Of a DNA stretch of 64,000 bases, positions 55,601 to 61,600 are shown piece by piece. The stretch lies in assembly GCA_020638975.1 (NCBI GenBank), contig JACKHN010000032.1, forward strand, positions 9,746 to 73,745. The letters run 5' to 3'. Under the pieces are notes generated by a model. That model was given only the letters and a program-made list of their open reading frames with translations, was not told the DNA's origin and made no database searches. The first letter of the stretch is position 1; the number at the start of each line of letters is the position of its first letter. Made by a program: the position numbers and the translations under genes. This stretch comes from Planctomycetaceae bacterium. Its GTDB lineage: Bacteria; Planctomycetota; Planctomycetia; Pirellulales; Pirellulaceae.

Positions 55601-58600
55601 AGCTCATTTCCCGCAAGATCGACGATACCTGAACCAGCAGCTGAAAGCTCCAGTACATACATGCCGGGCACGCTTCCAAGGCTCGCCAGTTCAATACTCC
55701 ATTGTGCGCCCCCTCCCGACATCGTAAGTCCCGACATGTCGAGGATGTCCCCATCGCGACTCAGCGAGAAGTCGCTAATGTCAACAGCTGCAACATCCTC
55801 ACTGAAATCGATGATGACGATATCGGTGTTCGTCTGGGAGCTTGTTGAGCGTGTGATCGCAGTGACGACAGGGGGCTGAAGATCGGGAAGTACGGATGAC
55901 AACTCACCACCCGAACTCGATACGCTAATCGAATACGCTCCCAGACTACCGTAGTCGCTATATCCATCCACTCCTGGATCTCCCTTGCCGACGCCATCGA
56001 CTCTAATGTAGTACACGCCTGCTTCGAGCGAGATGGTGAGGGATGCTTCCAGCAAGTTTGTCGGATTGCTGCTTCCAATCACGTCGCCCACAAGATTAAG
56101 CAAGGTCATTTCGATATCTAGATTCGAATAGATGACTTGCCCTGATGAAGTCGTCAGGCTCTCGATCGCGGGTCGGGCCTGGAGGCTCACCATGGTCGCC
56201 TGCCCCAGAGCAAAGCCGAAAACGTCTACATCAGCAGGCTGTTCGATGACTCCGTGAGCCGATGCATTGAGAGGATTGCTCACCTGCACGGCGGTCGCAG
56301 TCGCCATCGAACTCCCATGGTCATCTGATCGATAGCCGAAACCGTTCTGCGTGGAGATAATCGCTAGATCATCTTGTACATTGGTGGCACCTGAATACTC
56401 ACCTCGGCTCCATTGGGTGAGTGGCGAACCGATTTGGGATCCCATGATGGAGTTCCAATCGATGCCAACCGGATCCATCGACGTTGCGTGGCCGTAGTAG
56501 TACTCACCAGGGGGCAGGCCATGCAACTGAGGCCCCGTTGTCCCATCGTGCAACAGTCCTAGCGAGTGTCCAATTTCGTGAGAGATCGTGTTGGCGATGC
56601 GTGAGTCGCGATATGTCGCCGACAATCCTCTCATGTTGTCGGAAAACACAAACGAAGGTGTATCGGTCGACCAATTGAATGATCCGATATAGGTTGTGCC
56701 GCTAAGTAACGAGCCCGAGTACCACTCCCCGTTTCCGCCAATGACGACCCGAATGCCCCATTGCTGATCGTTCGGGTCGGATGAATCCTTCCACAGTGCA
56801 TCCGCACCAGGTTCCTCCGTCGTTACATCGACATCGAACGGCATGAAATCCTCCGCGACCTGAGCCCAGATGTCGCGAATGCGATCGAGCTCATCGAGAC
56901 TGAATGTCGCGGCGTCGCCATCGAGATCGAACGCCGGCGTAACAAAATCCTGCCCTCCGGTGTAGTTGGCGTTCCAGTCTGTGCCGCTCGTTACGTGACC
57001 GTCAAAATCGAGATAGATGGTGTGGCTCGCACCAAGCAGGCTGTGCAATTGAAATGCCGTTGGTGTGTCTGTTCCTACGCCCTGAATGTTGAAAGTGAAC
57101 GAGTCCTCATCAGTGTCAGTATTTGCAATGCTCACCGTCGCTGTTCGGACGCCAGTCGCGCTGGGGTCGAACGTTATCTCGAACGTAGTACTATCACCGG
57201 AAGTAACAATCGCCGAAGGCTGAACTGAGACCGTAAAATCTGTCCCATGAGGTCCACTGAGGGTAACCAGCGGAGTCCCAGTAAGTTCCAGTGTGCCGGC
57301 ACCCGTGTTTTCGATTCTATACTGTCTCCTGACAGTTCCTCCGTCCGTAGAAACAGAACCAAAGTCGGTGAAGTCAACAGACGTGGGGGTGATGTCACCG
57401 GATTCGATGGTGACTCCATTGCCCCGAATGTCGATTTCTGGCTGAGTCGGAGTATCTAGAACGACTTCCACAACATGCGATGCGATCGAACTGGTCGTTC
57501 CTGTAAAGTCCGTTGCGGTCAGTAAGACGGAATACGTTCCAGCGGCCTCATAGGTGTGAGTGACCGTCAATCCCAAGCCGCTGTATTCTGTGGCAGGAAT
57601 GGCCTGCGTGCCGTCTCCCCAATTTACGATGTAATCGAAACCACGTATTGTGTCTTCCGCATCGTCTTCGGCAAACAGCTGAAACGCCAGTGACTGCCCT
57701 ACGGTTCCAGAAACGGGGCCAGCAAGAATCGCCTCTGGTGCGCCAATTGGCGGCAGGACTGTGACCAGCAATTCGCGATCGAGATGAACTCCATCGGGAG
57801 AAGTCGCTCGGATCGTCAGTCGAGTGGTCCCTTGCTGATTTGGTGCAACATGAAGTTGCATGGCGCCATTAGTACGGTCGATATCGAATCCGGTGACGAG
57901 TCCAGGGTGGTCGTCAAAAGCGATTGCGAAGTCGAGAGCGGTGATCGTATCTGGCGTCGCGAACTCTTCGAACAGATTAACGACGGCGGCAGGTTCTGAG
58001 ACTCGAATGGTTGCTGGTGTCAGCTCACACGCCGACTGAACATCAAGTCGGACGACAAGTGCATCATACTTGCCCGTCGTTCGATCATATGTCCACCCGT
58101 ATCCGACGACGCTTTGGGATTGATCCAGAAACATTCCAACGATGTACTGGTCGTCAAGCGACAAGGGCGACAGATCTGTTTGAAACACACCGAATGGCGC
58201 AAACGATTCGTCGGGTGTTCCGTTTCGGTGCAGCCGGAAGAACTCAGTGCCAAAGTCCTGAAGTACTTCAAAATACGAACTCGCGAATCCAATGCGTCCC
58301 CGTGTGTCGACGAAACTGCCAAAATGAGAAACACCGGTACTGCCGCTCACAGGGAGCCTCGCGATACCGGCTTCTCCGAAGGACGAGTCCAGCTGGCCAT
58401 CTTCAGTGAATCGGGCTGCGGTCGGGGGCGTACTGCCGTAGGATCTCGTCACCGCAATAAGTGCGCCATCAGGAAGAACGTGTGCGTCACTAAAGTCGTG
58501 CGATGTTTCCTGTGTCGGCAACAAGCGGGCGATTCCGTTGTTTCCGTAAGCTGGATCAACCGACCCATCCTCCAAATAACGAACGATAGTAAAAGTCCCA

Positions 58601-61600
58601 TAGTCGGCACCTGTCGGGAAATAGTTCTGACCATAGAACCCGCCCCACGTAAGAATTCGCCCTAGCGAGTCAACGCTCAGGCCTTCCAAATTGCCAGCGT
58701 GAAGCCTAAATCCAGTTTCATTGAATGATTGATCTAGCTCGCCTGTCGGCAACAGTCGAGACAGCCAATAGTCAAACCTGTAGAACGGAATCCCGTAGTT
58801 CCCAACATTCTGAGACTGTATACCGCCAGTTAAGATTCGACCATCCGCGGTGACCAAGAAGTGGTAAAGAGTTCCGTTGCCCGCTGTTGGAATTGTGGCA
58901 ACGCCATCTATTCCAAACGATGTATCCAACGAACCATTGGAGTGAAGGCGAACAATTGCTGGCCTTTGGACTGCCTGTCCGTAAAGGCCTGTTGAGTTCA
59001 CGTCGCCCCCTACAACGATGTCGTCGTTCTCCAGAACAAGAACACTCGCAATCCTGTTCATTTCAAGATCATCGACAATGCCCCCTTCTCCAAAGCTCGT
59101 GTCGAGCGAGCCATCGGCATTGAGACGCACGAGTGCATGTCCAGTGAGATAGTTCGAAGTCACCACGCCAATTGCGACGATGATCTTGCCGTCCGATTGC
59201 TCGGCCACACTGTAGACCTGGCTATTCTCGTCGGGCATCAGCTTGAGAATCCCCGAAGAACCAAACGTGGGATCCAGTCGGGCACCGACTGTCGGCGACG
59301 CGGCGACGAAGAGGACCTTCTGGTCCATCAGATGGCCACCTTCTCCGCTCTGCCCCAGATCATTCACTGCCACCGTCAACGTGCCCCACCCACAGTTGGC
59401 AGCTGTGTAGAGCATGCCATCCAGCGCGGCGTTAATTGCGGAAAGAGTTCCTTCAATGCTCACAGAAGTGTCGCCGCCGCCTGTTCCGTTCACCAGCGTC
59501 ACATTTTCCAATGTCGCCAGAGAGAGAGTGCCGCCGTTCGCCTTCAACGTCACTTGAATAGCACCGGTTCCAGCATCAACGTCTTCCACGTGAACTGCGT
59601 TACCGGCAGCTGTTGAGAATACGAGAGTCAAGTCATTGTCTGTGATCTGACTGTTGGGAAGATGAACCCTTGGGGCATCATTGACGCCGGTAACGATGAC
59701 GTTCAATGACTGGTTGTCGGATAAAGCCCCGCCGCCCGTGAAGCCGAGGTCTGTGAGTTGAACCGTAACCGAATCAATCCCTTCGAAATCGACGTCGGGG
59801 AGATAAGTTATGCCATCCAAAGCGGCGTTCAACGCTCGCAAAGAACCTTGGAGACTGATTGAACTCTGAGCGTTGGTGGTCTCGGCAACGAACGAGACCA
59901 ATGCCGCCGGGGGAATCGTTAACGTTCCGTGCGCTGCCGTAAGGGTGACCTGCACTGTTTCTGCACCCGCATCAACGTCGGTCAAACGGATTGCGTTCCC
60001 GATTGCTGTGGAAAGCAGCAGAGGTGTTTCTTCCGCAGTTGTCTGAGTGGCCGGAAGAATTACAACCGGCGAGTCATTCACTGGCAGAACCGTGACGTCA
60101 AATGTCACCTCAGAACAGAGTCCACCGGCAGACATGGCTGAAACGACCAGCGTCGTTGTTCCCCAGGCATCCGGCGCCGGGTTGAGTGTTAATGTTCCGT
60201 TATTGGGATCTAGTACGACAGCGGAGAAAATCTTTGGATTCGAGATATACCTGACGGAATATGCCAACAACGACTCGGTCGCCGAGTGGTCACCGAAAAC
60301 ATCTCGTAATGCGAGAAGATGATCAGGTCCGTCTTCTACCAGAGTGAGCGGAGCGGCGACCGGAGTATCTCCCAGATATCGCGCCCAGCCGAAGTCATAA
60401 TTCGTGGTTCCGTTGGGTGAGACACCAACAATGATTCTACCGTCAGGCAGCAAGGCCGCAGGTGTCTCATCAAAAACCGATGACAATGTTCCAACCGCCA
60501 GTCCATCAGAACCGAAACTGGTATCTCGGACCCCATGGGGAAGATACCGAGCCAGGACTTGGCGCCGCGTGCCCTCAAAGACAGCTGATCCCGATGCCAG
60601 AATCTTTCCATCGGGTTGCAGCAACAAATCGGTCACACGTGCGTTCCCAGTACCAATCAGATCAATCAGCTTGCCCCCAGATCCAAAACTGGTGTCGAAG
60701 GATCCATTTGCATTGAAGCGTGCCACTGCAAATGTTGTCCTGCCCTCGAAGGTTGCGTAACCGCCAACCAGAATCCTTCCGGAGGAGTCGAGTGTCACGG
60801 TGTATGACTTTTCGTCGGAGGAGTTAAAGTTTGGAGTTATCTTGCCGCCGTTTCCAAATGAGGTATCCAAGGTGCCGTTGGAATTAAGGCGCGCTATTGC
60901 CCATCGCCAGTCCACGACTTCACCGCCAGCAACGGTATCAACGTAGCCTGTAACAACGACCTTCCCATCAGGTTGCAGCACCAGGTCATATCCATTGTCG
61001 CTACCGGGCAGGGCAAACGAGATATACGCTTTCCCATCTCCTGACCAGGATGTGTCGAGTGTGCCATCGTCGTTGTAGCGAAGAATGGCAAAGTCCATAG
61101 TGCTGTTATTGGCTGAATCTTCAGAACCGCCAATTACCAGGATCTTTCCGTCTGGTTGCACGAGAACAGAACGAGCCAAGTCCCGCTCATCCCGCGCCTT
61201 TGTAACCACCTTTCCATCGCCGCTAAACGTCGTGTCGAGTGACCCATCAGCGTTATAGCGGACGACGACGATGTCCCAGTCGTCCTCGCCAGCCGACGAA
61301 GAACCGTGCCCGACAACAACAATCCGCCCTAGCGCATCCAGTGTGATATTGCGAATTGTGTCGTCGCCCGCACGTACGGGCGTAGTGACGATTCCGCCCG
61401 TACCAAAAGTTGGGTCAAGTGATCCATTTGCATTGTAGCGTACCAGTGCCAGATCGATCGAAGATCCTCGATCTGACCTGCCGGCAACAACGACCTTACC
61501 ATCTGTCTGAACGACGATTCCGAATACTGCATCATCCCGCGAAGTGAGTGCAGTTGTCACGAATCCCTGCCCGCCACCGAGTGTAGGGTCTGGCGTCCCA

